Shown here: positions 9,512 to 19,265 of the stretch, piece after piece | Layout: each line of letters begins with the position of its first letter | Position numbering within the stretch: the stretch's first letter is position 1 | Source of the DNA: Priapulus caudatus | Lineage: Eukaryota; Priapulida; Priapulimorpha; Priapulimorphida; Priapulidae | Length of the DNA: 26,283 nucleotides | Assembly (NCBI RefSeq): GCF_000485595.1 | Contig: NW_014577388.1 | Span: 185,157-211,439 of the forward strand | Reading direction: 5' to 3' | Translations under genes and position numbers: made by a program | The notes under the pieces: model-generated | Database searches by the model: none | Told to the model about the DNA's origin: nothing | The model's input: the letters and a program-made list of their open reading frames with translations, nothing else

Positions 9512-9651
9512 GTACACGCACGCACACACGCACGCACGCACGCACGCACGCACACACGCATATATATATATATATATATGATTCTGTAAAGCGTATACGT
9601 GTCTTCTGTGTGTGAGCGCCGTGCGTGCGTGCGTGCGTGCGTGCGTGCGTG
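9512..9651. repeat. (CGCA)n-(TA)n ... (GTGC)n inverted microsatellite pair
   Basis: A CGCA array at 9512-9560 and TA at 9560-9580 are followed, about 40 bases later, by a GTGC array at 9621-9651, the reverse complement of the first. The pair can form a hairpin with about 30-bp arms. Confidence 0.85.
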
Positions 9652-9852
9652 TTTGTGTGTATGTGCGTTTGTGTGTCAGCATGCGTACGTGCACGAGAGT
9701 GCGCGTACGCGCGTGTTTGAATGCGCATGTGTGTACAGAGGCTGTATACGGAACTTTCATATCCTACGAGAATTTCCGCGCCGGAAAGTTTCACAAATTT
9801 CGTCGACCGTTACGAACTGATCTCGATAATTTACTGACCTGTCAAGGGAACG

Positions 9853-10313
9853 AGTAGGGGCAGCGATAGGGTGAGAGCAGTGGGTTGCGAAGGGCCGACG
9901 TTAGCCCTAGATAGGGTTAGCATCACAGCCACCGGGAGAGCAGCAGACCAAAAAAAGCCCTAGAGGGAGATGTGGTGAGAGGCGGTGGGGTTGAGAGGGG
10001 CGGGGTGAGGGGGGAGTATGGTGTGAGGGCTGGGTTGAGGAAGGAGTGAGGTGAGACATGTGGGTTGGGAGGGGGTGGGATGAAGAGGGGCGAGGTAAAG
10101 GGGGGTCGGTTGATAAGGTTGGGTGAGCGGGATGAAGAGGGGTGAGGTCAGAGGGATGGCTTAAAGGCGGGTGAGAGGCGTGAGGTACCAGGGAGTGGAT
10201 TGATCGGGGGTGGATGAGAGAGGGTTTGGTGAAGAGGAAATGAAGTGCTTAGAAAGATGTGGTGAGAAGGTGTGGGTTGAGAAAGGGTGACATGAGGTGA
10301 GGGAGAGAAGTAA
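9853..10313 (+). repeat. G-rich degenerate minisatellite
   Basis: GAGGGGTGAGGT, GGGTTGAGAGGGG and GATGAAGAGGGG variants recur every 15-20 bases. Many G runs of three to six are close together, so G-quadruplex formation on the plus strand is possible. Copies are too decayed for a precise unit. Confidence 0.7.
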
Positions 10314-10819
10314 GGTGAACGCGGGTATGCAGGGCTACACAGCAGCGTGCGATTAGGCAGACACACACCGCACCATCATTTTCACACGAGCACACACGCC
10401 GCCAAACCGATGGAGATTTTCACACAAGCCCCCCTACATTTACACGAATCACGCGCCCCGTACCACGTCCTACACGCTGCTGGTGGCAGATTCTCAAACG
10501 GCGATTGTGAAAAAGCTCACGCCCGACGTGAAGGCATCTTCGTAAATCTCTCACGCCGTCGGCCGTAACCTCGGATTACATCGCGCAGGGCCGATGAAAT
10601 ATACACGCATTACAAAATTATCGCGCCAAGGGATATCCCAGCGCGGGCGCGACGGTGGCGTCCCCTACACCCCCGATCGCCACACTAAAAAGACGCATCT
10701 CCTCAGTTGGTTGTGGCCTAGTCTGGGGCGGGCGCGGGCAATGAGAATTTATTATAGTTTAGGATGTGGTTTGAAATATGGCCGTCCCGAGTGTGCGTGA
10801 GTGTTTTTCCCCCGCCGAT
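10314..10819. other. intronic sequence with no recognisable gene
   Basis: CpG-containing, mixed composition. ACACACGCCGCC and TACATCGCGCAGGG patches occur, and AATTTATTATAGTTTAGG near 10745. No frame resembles a protein family. Confidence 0.3.
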
Positions 10820-11100
10820 ATGGTTTATGAGATAGCAGAGGAACTCTCCGTCCTCCCTCCCATGATCTTCGATTCACCATGCTTTATGAGGTGGTAGTCC
10901 TCTCTCCGCTGTTCCGCCATTCCTCGCTGTGGTTTATGAGATAGCATTCTCCCTCTCCTCCTCCCCCTCTCCGTTCGCTGCTACGGTTTACTGTCTAGTT
11001 TCCCCATCCCGCTCCTTCCTATGGTTTACGAGATATATCGCTCCCTCTCTTCCCCCGTCTCCCATCTCTGCCATGTTTTACGAGCTTGCTTCCCCATTTT
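10820..11100 (+). repeat. about 50-bp minisatellite carrying a TGGTTTATGAGATAG core
   Basis: ATGGTTTATGAGATAGCA, ATGCTTTATGAGGTGGTA, GTGGTTTATGAGATAGCA, ACGGTTTACTGTCTAGTT, ATGGTTTACGAGATATAT and ATGTTTTACGAGCTTGCT start about 40-60 bases apart, separated by C/T-rich spacers (CTCCCTCTC). Confidence 0.8.
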
Positions 11101-11540
11101 CTCCGCCTTTCTTGCCTCCCATCCCCGCTCCGTTTTCAGAAATTCGAAATGCGGAGTCAGAGATGCGACTAAAATAAACAGAACACGATACGCTCCCTGC
11201 GTTAGCTGCTGCTGCTGCTGCTGCTGCCGGCGGCGCTGCCACGGCGCGCACCTCCCACCTGGTCATCAGTCGAAGACGACGGCCCATCCGCGGCCGTAAA
11301 TCACGGCCCGAATGTAGGCTAATGGCCAGTTTATGTCCGTCAGAAATGTCCCGGCCGCGGTTTTACGATCCCAACCGAGCCATCAGCGCAGCGGGACGGT
11401 GGGATGGGGGGGGGGAGATCGAGATGCGGTGGTGGATAGTGTCGGTAGGAAGGCGGTAATGAGGGTAGGGAGAGGGCCCCCCGAACGAAATGTGCCAGTA
11501 CAACGTCGCGCAAAGGATCTGTAGGAGAATGGGCGAGAGC
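11101..11540. other. CpG-rich intronic block with (GCT)n
   Basis: 11205-11226 is a short GCT array. The remainder is GC-rich (CCGCGGCCGTAAATCACGGC) with a G run at 11407-11415. No coding feature is supported. Confidence 0.35.
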
Positions 11541-11567
11541 GAAAGATAGAGTGGAGCGAGAGATGAG

Positions 11568-11621
<54 letters not shown>

Positions 11622-11740
11622 GAGAAAGGGGGCAGGAGGGAGGGAGAGAGTGAGTGAGAGGGAGAGAGAGAGTGGGCGAAAGGGAGGGAGGAAGAGAGGA
11701 AGATATAAAGGGGGAGATATAGAGGAGGATAGATGGGAGG
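11541..11740 (+). repeat. GA-rich tract with pure (GA)n at 11571-11618
   Basis: About 24 uninterrupted GA dinucleotides followed by degenerate GAGAGGGAG sequence. Confidence 0.9.
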
Positions 11741-12000
11741 AGAAGGCAGCTAGTGACGATCACATTTCACCGAATATGGTCCTGACACTCCGCTGTAGGT
11801 ATTACTACTATTAATGGTTTAACACAGGAACGTCCTTGTTTAGTCTCCTTCATAAGAGCAGCGTGTTCGAACGTCATGTCAACTCGAAGAGAACCATACA
11901 TCACATTACCTATTACTGCACAGATCACCTTTGCTTTAACTACCCCCACAGGCAAACAACGACCGTGAGTAACTTGGCGAAACGCCGATGCTTAATCGCA

Positions 12001-12075
12001 GCACTAACCATAACACTAGCACTAACACTAACACTAACACTAACACTAACACTAACACTAACACTAACACTAACA
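12001..12075 (+). repeat. (CTAACA)n hexamer array, telomere-like variant
   Basis: About nine CTAACA units, preceded by decayed copies (CACTAACCATAACACTAGCA). The complementary unit is TGTTAG, a rotation of TTAGTG, one base from the canonical TTAGGG. CTAACCC and CCCTA blocks occur just downstream (12085-12160). Confidence 0.85.
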
Positions 12076-12314
12076 ATATTCATATCTATTAACCCTATAA
12101 GCACATATGTAATATTATATATAACGATCCCTAACCCATTACCCCCCTACCCTCGGCCGTATCCTACGTTTATGCCCAACATTGCAAACACCTTAAAAAA
12201 TTAACGCCTTGTCTTAAAACCGGCGGTGAGGGCGGAGCACCAGGATCGGAAAAACTATTATAATTTTTTCACACTCATGAAAAAATTTACGACGCTACCG
12301 AGCACGGGGTTTGC

Positions 12315-12342
12315 TCGCTCTCTCTCTTTCTCTCTCTCTAGC

Positions 12343-12382
<40 letters not shown>

Positions 12383-12658
12383 TTTTCTCTATCTATCTCT
12401 CTCTCTCTCTCCCTTTTTCTCTCTCTCTCTCTCCCGTTCTCTCTCTCTCTCTCTGTCTCTATCTCTCTCTCTCTATCTTTGTCTCTCTTTATCTATTTCT
12501 CTCTCTCTCTATCTCTTTCTCTCTCCCTTTCTCTCTATCTCTCTCTCTCTATCGCTATCTCTTGCTCTCTCTCTCTATCGCTATCTCTCTCTCTCTCTCT
12601 CTTTCTCTCCCTCTCTCTCGCTCTCTTTCCCTCTCTCTCCCTCTCTCTCCAGGTCTCT
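12315..12658 (+). repeat. 340-bp (CT)n-rich tract
   Basis: Long CT runs broken by TTT, CTAT and CCC. The tract CTATCGCTATCTCT occurs twice near 12550 and 12580. On the hth transcript strand it is (AG)n. Confidence 0.95.
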
Positions 12659-13040
12659 CTCGTCCCGCTATCTCTCGTGCGTATGCAGATTTAATATACC
12701 AGTGAATAATACGTCCGAAATTGCCGTAGAATATTGGTTCCGTTACAATCAGCATTCCCTCGTCACTGTTGAAAACGTGTCAAACTCCGTTTAGATTATT
12801 TACTCCTGATATATAAATATATATATCATATAATTTTAAAATTAATAAATAAATAGGTATAGGACCCTTATTTAATTAAAATAAGTAGAACGTTAAAATG
12901 TTTTTTTTACGTTAAATGTTGGTTTTTACGTCCCAGAACATCACTAATCCAGTTTTTGACATTATTGCAAACTAACGGTTAATATCTGCTACAATACTAT
13001 TGCTAAAAATCACATACCAAATGCATTTTAGAATCCAGCA
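12659..13040. other. AT-rich intronic sequence
   Basis: AT-rich, with ATATAAATATATATATCAT at about 12810 and short A/T runs. No gene is seen. Confidence 0.35.
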
Positions 13041-13107
13041 ATATATATATATATCAAGAGTCCATAATAGAACATTTCTATTATGGACCCTTGATATATA
13101 TATATAT
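13041..13107. repeat. near-perfect hairpin, 32-bp arms and 3-nt loop
   Basis: The left arm (13041-13072) ends TCAAGAGTCCATAATAGAA. The right arm (13076-13107) begins TTCTATTATGGACCCTTGA, and both run outward into alternating AT. There is a single mismatch (AGAG against CCCT) and the loop is CAT. It lies 264 bp left of the fold-back element. It could be a miniature element, a cruciform-prone site or a small-RNA precursor; the sequence alone does not decide. Confidence 0.75.
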
Positions 13108-13370
13108 AATCTTTAGAATATATTTCACCAGTAGTATCTGTTAAAGAAACACATAGTGTAACGAGTTTGGACTGCTTACTTTTCCGTGTCATCTGCTGCC
13201 TACAGTATATATATACGAAGGCGAACATGTTCACGAGGGAATCGTGGGCCGTAATTTCGCAGACGACGCGCGTGGCGGCGCTGCGGTATCTATGTGTTCG
13301 CAACAGCCGAGGTTGTGTGCGCGTGCCATGAAGACGCCGCAGCAGCGAACAGAAGGGCTGGTGCTCCATT
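13108..13370. other. left flank of the fold-back element
   Basis: AT-rich to 13215, then CpG-rich (GCAGACGACGCGCGTGGCGG). No coding feature. Confidence 0.35.
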
Positions 13371-13590
13371 AGGGAGCGTTTCCCACTTTAATGTCATTAT
13401 AATGTCCTGATATAAAAGAGATATAAAGGAGGGCGTGGATCGAGATTCAAGGGGGGTATATAGATCATGAAATAGATATCAAGGGGCGGCCGTGCATCGA
13501 ATATCAATTACATATCAACGGGGGCGTATATATGAAATAGATATCAAGGGGGGGTTATATAGGGTATATAGATGGCGAGCAAGCAATTGA
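13371..13590 (+). repeat. left terminal and subterminal repeat of the fold-back element
   Basis: About 200 bp match the reverse complement of 18311-18535, with small indels. Within it a unit of roughly 37 bp recurs about four times, built on ATGAAATAGATATCAAGG followed by a G run and TATATA. The outermost sequence GTGCTCC-ATTAG-GGAGCG can fold into a short stem. Confidence 0.8.
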
Positions 13591-14450
13591 GACTTGGGGT
13601 TATGTTCGCTTCGTTTTCGCTGGACTTCGTGCACTCGAGCAAGCGAAATACAGAGCGGGGCCATGTTCGCCTTCGTTTGGCTGGACTTCGTTGCTCGAGC
13701 CAAGCGAAATACGCGACCGAGGCCATGTTCCTTCGTTTCGCTGGACTTCGTTGCTCGAGCAAGCGAAATACCCGGAGCGGGGCCATTTTCGCTTCGTTTT
13801 CGCTGGACTTCGTTGCTGCGAGCAAGCGAAATACGGAGCGACGGCCAATGTTCGCCATTCGTTATTCGCTGGACTTCGCTGCACTTTCGTTGCTCGAGCA
13901 ACGCTTAAATACAGAGCGGGCCATGTTACGGCTTTCGTTTCTGCTGCGACTTCGCTGCACTTCGTTGCCTCGAGCAACGCGAAATACACGACGGGCGCCA
14001 TGCTGTCGCTTCGTTTCGCTGGACTCGCTTGCGAATCGCCGCAACCGAAATACGGAGGGGCGGCCATGCTCGCTGTCGATTCGCTGCGACTTCGTTGCCT
14101 CGAGCAATGCGAAATACCAGAGCGGGCCATGTTCGCTTCGTTCTCGCTGACTCTTCGCTGTCACTTCGTTATGCTCGAGCAAGCGAGAATAACAGAGCCG
14201 GGGCCATGTTCGCTTCCGTTTCGCTGCTGGACTTCGCGTTCGCTCGCGCACCGAAATACGGAGGGGGCCATGTTCGCTTGTTTTCGGCTGCGACTTCGCG
14301 TTGCTTCGACCAGCGCGAAAATACGAGCGGGGCTCTTCCCTTCGTTTCTACTAGCCTTCGCTGCTCGAGAAGCAAATACACCAGCGGAGGCGCCATTTTG
14401 CTTCCGTTTCGCTTGGACTTCGCTGGTCGAGCCAGCAAATTAGAGACGAG
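13575..14450 (+). repeat. left array, about 13 copies of a 59-bp unit (reverse orientation)
   Basis: Copies recur every 58-75 bp and are recognised by CTGGACTTCGTTGCTCGAGC, then GCGAAATAC, then GGGGCCATGTTCGCTTCG. They are the reverse complement of the array at 16620-18310. Copies are noisy, with many one-base insertions and deletions and two copies carrying an extra internal CTGCACTTCG. They degrade further toward 14450, where the array fades into GA-rich sequence. Confidence 0.85.
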
Positions 14451-14469
14451 GGGTAGTGTTCGCATCTCC

Positions 14470-15060
14470 TTGCGAGGAACAGAGAGGAGAGGACGAAGAG
14501 AAATGGAGGCGAAAGAGGCGAGTGAGAGAGAATGACAGAGTGAGAGTAAGCAGATAAACATCGTTACAGAGAGAGATAGAGTGAGGTAGAGTGGTAGCAG
14601 GCGGAAGACAGGGAGACAAGAGATGGCATAAGAGAGCAGAAGAGAGAGGCGAGTGAGCGGAGACAGAGGAGAGAGTTAGAAGGAGATAGAGCAGGCATAG
14701 GGTAAGTCAAAGAGGGAGAGATAAGAGGAGAGAGGAGAGATAGAAGGAGAGAGAGAGGCGGGGAGTTAGAGGCAGAGAGAAGTGAGGTAGAGTGAGAGAA
14801 CGATTAGATAGAGGCACAGAGAAAAGCCGAGGAGAGCAGAAAGAGGTGGGCATTGAGAAAGACATGACCTCGTAGTTCCATCCCGAGAAAGCAGAGAAAG
14901 AGAAGGCGGCAGAGGAGAGCGATGTGTCGCTGTGAGAGAGAGAGACAAGAGAAAAGAGAGAGAAGAGAGGAGAAGAGAGAGAGAGAGACGACCGAGAAGA
15001 GACACGAGGAGAGAGAGAGAGAGATGGGTGAGAGAAGAGAAAGAGTGAGAGAGGCGTAGT
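14470..15060 (+). repeat. degenerate GA-rich tract inside the fold-back element
   Basis: About 590 bp of AGAG/GGAG/GATAG sequence without a clear unit, directly adjoining the left 59-bp array. Confidence 0.8.
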
Positions 15061-15964
15061 TTTGTTGACAATGTGTGTCTGCAAATCTAATGGTCGTAAG
15101 CGGCTTAGACACATTGCACCTGCTGACAGTGTCCGTGTGTGCGCGTGTACACACGCCCCGCCCAGAGAAGCTCTATCTGACTGTTCTCTCCACTCTCTTC
15201 TTACAAATTGCTAATTCTATACTATAGCGAACGAAGCCACCTGTTCATACTGTAATCTGTTCACAACTCCGAATCGACTGGCGGAATGATACAACAAGTT
15301 TATTTCACATCACAATACTAGTCTTTACCTCCTGTGGTCGCGGTGTGTTCCGTAGAATAGATGCCTAGCGTCCTTCTGTGCGTAACTCGCTATAATATGA
15401 ACTCATAATTATATCTTCCTAACCCACATTTAACTCATTTCATTGTCATTTAACACGGTATATCGTGACGGTAGCGAGGCTACGTAACACGCACAAGGCC
15501 TACATCATTTTATCGGCTAGGGCATTGTTACAATCGGGAAATGGCCACACTCAAAACCGGCCGCCGTGCAGTTGAGGAACGTAATTATTTCGTTGACTTC
15601 CTTTGTCTATTTACTTTAATCAATTATTATTTTTTTAATATTTTGTTGATGCAAATTATTCTGTAATTATTTATTTATTTAAAATTAATTTAGCGCACTC
15701 ACACGGTACACATATTTAATAATTCTCGTTACGGGCGGGAGCACAATATCATTACGCTAAACACAGGGACAGATACGGACCACACACAGCAGCACACACA
15801 TTCTGTTTTGTGTTCTGTTTCATGTAAAAACTGACGAAAATACTCGAATAAGTATCTTTTACGGTTTTTTCAAACCAAGTATATTAATTGGAACAAAGTA
15901 AACATGATACAGCTAACAACTATATATACGTTTAACGTTTACAAATTCCTACAATATCAAACTA

Positions 15965-16040
15965 TACACACACATGCACACGCGCACGCACACACTCGTA
16001 CGCACCACACGCGCGCGCGCGCACACACACACACACACAC
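15965..16040 (+). repeat. (CA)n/(CG)n tract
   Basis: ACACACAC with CGCGCGCGCGCG at 16010-16021: alternating purine-pyrimidine, with Z-DNA potential. Confidence 0.9.
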
Positions 16041-16619
16041 TCCATCAACAAGCACGCCGAATATTACAGCCGCACACGGACAGCAGCAGGCAATGCTTGA
16101 CACGTACACACTGCAGCTGACCAACAGCCATGCACACAAGCAAGAACAAACTACCACATGTGCCCGGGGAACACAAGACACCGACACAGACATAAGCGGA
16201 TCAACGAAGCTACGGGAATGAGAGGCGAATAGAATCAACATGTTTAAACTCCTTGTTTGTACTACATGTTCATACTCCAAGGAGGTTGGCTACTCGTTGT
16301 TGGGGGTCGCACAACACACACAACATAAAGCAACGAACATTCAATAATTAAATAGCATTCATTAATAAACATAAAATAATATTATAATCATAACATTGTT
16401 TGAATGCAAGCCTACTATTTCAGCTGTTATTATAATATTTTGATTACAATAATGTCCATACTATGGCAGCTAAAATACCATTTACACATGAAACAGGAGT
16501 CACGCATATATTTTTTCTTATTAATATCAAATGGTACTTCGATTGAAGGTTTTCATATATATTAATAATAAGAAATATAAGAAATTATGATACATGTTTA
16601 TTCCCTAGCTGCTGTCTCT

Positions 16620-18310
16620 CAAATGGAAAGCTCCCTACCCGCTCTGTATTTCGCTTGCTCAGCGCAACGAAAAGTCCAGCGAAACGAAGCGAACATGGCC
16701 CGTCTGTATTTCGCTTGCTCGAGCAACGAGTCCAGCGAAACGAACTGCGAACATGGCCCCGTCTGTATTTCTCTTGCTCGAGCAACGTAAAGTCCAGCGA
16801 AACGAAGCGAACATGGCCCCGCTCTGTAATTTCGCTTGCTCGAGCAACGAAGTCCAGCAAACGAAGCGAACATGGCTGGCCCGCATCTGGTATCTTTCGC
16901 TTGCTCGAGCAACGAAGTCCAACGAAACGAAGCGAACATGGCCCCGCTCTGTATATCGCTTGCTCGAGCAACGAAGTCCAGCGAAACGAAGCGAACATGG
17001 CCCCGCTATGTATTTCGCTTGCTCGAGCAACGAAGAAGTCCAGCGAAACGAAGCGAACATGGCCCCGCTCTAGATCTGTATCTCGCTTGCTCGAGCAACG
17101 AAGTCCAGCGAAACGAACCGAACATGGCCCCGCTATGTATTTCGCTTTGCTCGAGCAACGAAGTCCAGCGAAACGAAGCGAACATTGGCCCCGCTCTGTA
17201 TTTCTCCTGCCTCGGCAACGAAGTCCAGCGAAATCGAAGCAGGAACATGCCGGTCTGATATTTCGCTTGCTCGAGCAACGAAGTCCAGCGAAACAAAGCA
17301 ACATGGCCCCGCTCCGTATTTCGCTTGCTCGATGCAACGCAACGTCCAGCGAAACGAAGGAACATGGCCCCCGCTCGCGTTAATTTCGCTGCTCGAGCAA
17401 CGAAGTCCAGCGAAACGATAGCGCATGCCCCTCTCTGTATTTCGCTTCCATCGGAGCACGAAAGTCCAGCGAAACGAACCGCGAACATGGCCCGCTCTTG
17501 TAATTTCGCTTTGCTCGAGACAATCGAAGTTTCAGCCGAAACGCAACGAGAACATGGCCTGCCCGCTGCTGTATTTGCTTGCCTTCGACAACGAAGTCAA
17601 CGGACGAACGAACATTGGCCCCACTCGTGTATATCGCTTGCTTACGAGCAACGAAGTCCAGCGAAACGAGCGACATGCGGCCCCGCTCTGTATATTTCTT
17701 GCTCGAGCAACGAAGTCCATGCCACAACGAATGTGAACATGGCCCCGCGTCTGTTATTCGCTGCTCGGCAACCGAGTCCAGCGAAACGAACGGAACATGG
17801 CCCTAGCTCTGTATATTCAATTTGCTCGCAGCAACGGAAGTCCACGAGCCGAAACGAAGCCGAACATGGCCCCGCTCTGTATTTCTGCTGCTCGAGAACG
17901 AAGTGCAGCGAAACGAAGCCGAACATGGCCTCCGCTCTGTATTCGCTTGCTCGAGCAACGAAGTCCAGCGCGAACGAAGCGAAAACATCGGCCCGTTCGT
18001 ATTTCGCTTGTCGAGCAACGCAAGTCCACGAAACGAAGCGAACATCGGCCCCGCTCCTATTTCGCTTGCTCGCAGCAACGAAGTGCCAGCGGAAACGAAG
18101 GAACATGGCCCGCGCCCTCCGTATTTCGCTTGCTCGAGCAACGAAGTCCACGAAACGCAAGCGAACATGCGCCTCGCGTGCCGTATTTTCGGCTTGCTCG
18201 AGCAACGAAGTCCTAGCAACCGAAACAAAGCGAACATGCGCCCCCGCTCATGTATTTTCGCTTGCTCGAGCAACGAAGTCCCAGCGAAACGAACGCGAAC
18301 CATACCCAGT
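16620..18310 (+). repeat. right array, about 27 copies of a 59-bp unit
   Basis: The consensus in parts is TTGCTCGAGCAACGAAGTCC, AGCGAAACGAAGCGAACATG, GCCCCGCTCTGTATTTCGC. I counted about 27 copies by the AAGTCCAGCGAAACGAA block, which recurs about once per 60 bases. Copies at 16640-17300 are near-identical. From about 17400 to 18300 single-base indels become frequent. The unit contains the 12-bp palindrome TTGCTCGAGCAA. It has no stop codon in any of six frames, which creates long spurious open frames of up to 351 codons. Confidence 0.9.
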
Positions 18311-18535
18311 CTCAAAACTTGCTCTGCCTCCTCCCTATATACCCTATATAACCCCCTTCGATAATCTATTTCATATATAACCCCCCTTGATATGTAATTG
18401 GATATCGGATGCCACCCCCCTGATTATCTATTTCATATCAAACCCCGCCTTGATATCTAATTTATTCAATCCAAACCCCCCTTTACTATCTCTTTTATAA
18501 TCACGATATAATGACATTAAAGTGGGAACGCTCCT
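18311..18535 (-). repeat. right terminal and subterminal repeat of the fold-back element
   Basis: This is the reverse complement of 13371-13590, including CTATATACCCTATATAACCC, TGATATGTAATTG and the terminal CATTAAAGTGGGAACGCTCC. Just outside, CGCTCC-TGAATAGT-TGGAGCG forms a second short stem-loop, partly mirrored at the left end. Confidence 0.8.
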
Positions 18536-18693
18536 GAATAGTTGGAGCGTTTAGCCGAACAGGAAGCGTATTTAGCGACCTCGGGCCGTGGCCCGAGGGC
18601 GAAATGGCGAGTAGAATCGTGGCGAATGATATAAATCTAAGCTCGAAAACAGTCGAGAAGTGCTCGTACTGTTGTGTGTATCCTTTCCTTCAT

Positions 18694-18695
18694 CT

Positions 18696-18755
<60 letters not shown>

Positions 18756-18760
18756 GCTCT
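18694..18760 (+). repeat. (CT)n microsatellite
   Basis: About 23 CT dinucleotides, one CC break, then about six more. Confidence 0.95.
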
Positions 18761-18801
18761 CATCTTTCTCTGCTTCGCGTGTAAGCGTCGCGATGGGTTG
18801 A

Positions 18802-19265
18802 GGTGTGTGTGTGTGCGCACGTGTCTGTGCCTGTCATGTTGACGTGACCTGTGTGTTGTGGTGTGGTGTGTTGTGTGGTTGATGTGTGGTGTGGTTGTGT
18901 CGTGTGCTCGTTGCTGTGTGCGTGTGTGTGCGGTGTGTGCCCACTGTGTGTGTGGGTGTGCTGTGTATATGTATGTGATGTGTGTGTGCGTGTGCTACGA
19001 TGGTTGTGTTGTGTGTGGTGGTTGTCTGTGGTGTGTGTGGTGGTGTGTGTGTGTGTGTGGCCACATGGCCTGTGTGTCGTGTGTGCGCTCGGTGTGTGGG
19101 TGTTGTGTATATGACACAACATCGTGTGCTGTGTGTGTGTGTGTGTGTGTGTGTGCTTGTGGTGTCTTGTGTTGTGTGTGTGTGGCCCCGGTTGTGTATG
19201 TGTTGTGTGTGCTCTGTTGTGTGTGTGACGTGTGTGTGATGTGTGTTGTTTGTGTATGTGTGTGC
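18802..19265 (+). repeat. 460-bp degenerate GT-rich tract
   Basis: GTGTGTG with TGG, TGC and TTG interruptions; 19128-19155 is pure GT. All plus-strand frames read as Cys/Val-rich artefacts. Confidence 0.9.

Larger units (their letters stand above)
14451..16610. other. unique centre of the fold-back element
   Basis: 14470-15060 is degenerate GA-rich sequence (AGAGAGGAGAGA types). 15065-15165 has short inverted repeats (CAATGTGTGTCT with AGACACATTG). 15166-15960 is ordinary AT-moderate sequence without a long frame. 15965-16040 is a (CA)n/(CG)n tract. 16041-16610 is AT-rich with small inverted repeats. I see no transposase-like frame (no DDE/D segments or zinc-finger spacing), so the element looks non-autonomous or the centre has been replaced. 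Confidence 0.6.
13371..18535. mobile_element. 5.2-kb fold-back transposable element with tandem-array inverted repeats
   Basis: The left end begins GGGAGCGTTTCCCACTTTAA. The right end, reverse-complemented, begins GGAGCGTTCCCACTTTAATG, and the two ends stay alignable inward for more than 200 bp. This includes shared AAAAGAGATA, GAAATAGAT-ATCAAGG-type blocks, CAATTACATATCAA and TTATATAGGGTATATAG. Further in, each arm becomes an array of the same 59-bp unit in opposite orientation. Inverted repeats built from subterminal and tandem internal repeats are the architecture of Drosophila Foldback/Galileo elements (established knowledge). Assignment to a superfamily is not possible because no transposase and no clear target-site duplication is visible. 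It could also be a pair of related elements enclosing unrelated DNA. Confidence 0.8.

Noticed and set aside
12226-12705. Ser/Leu-rich 159-codon frame
   Set aside because: Read from a (CT)n tract; alternate frames give the same pattern.
15290-15320. AATAAA polyadenylation signal on the minus strand (GAAATAAACTTG) inside the fold-back centre
   Set aside because: No adjoining coding frame or terminal exon upstream of it; a single hexamer is expected by chance.
17325-18380. 351-codon open frame on the plus strand
   Set aside because: It is entirely the 59-bp repeat array, which has no stops in any frame; the residues merely cycle with the repeat and shift frame at each indel.
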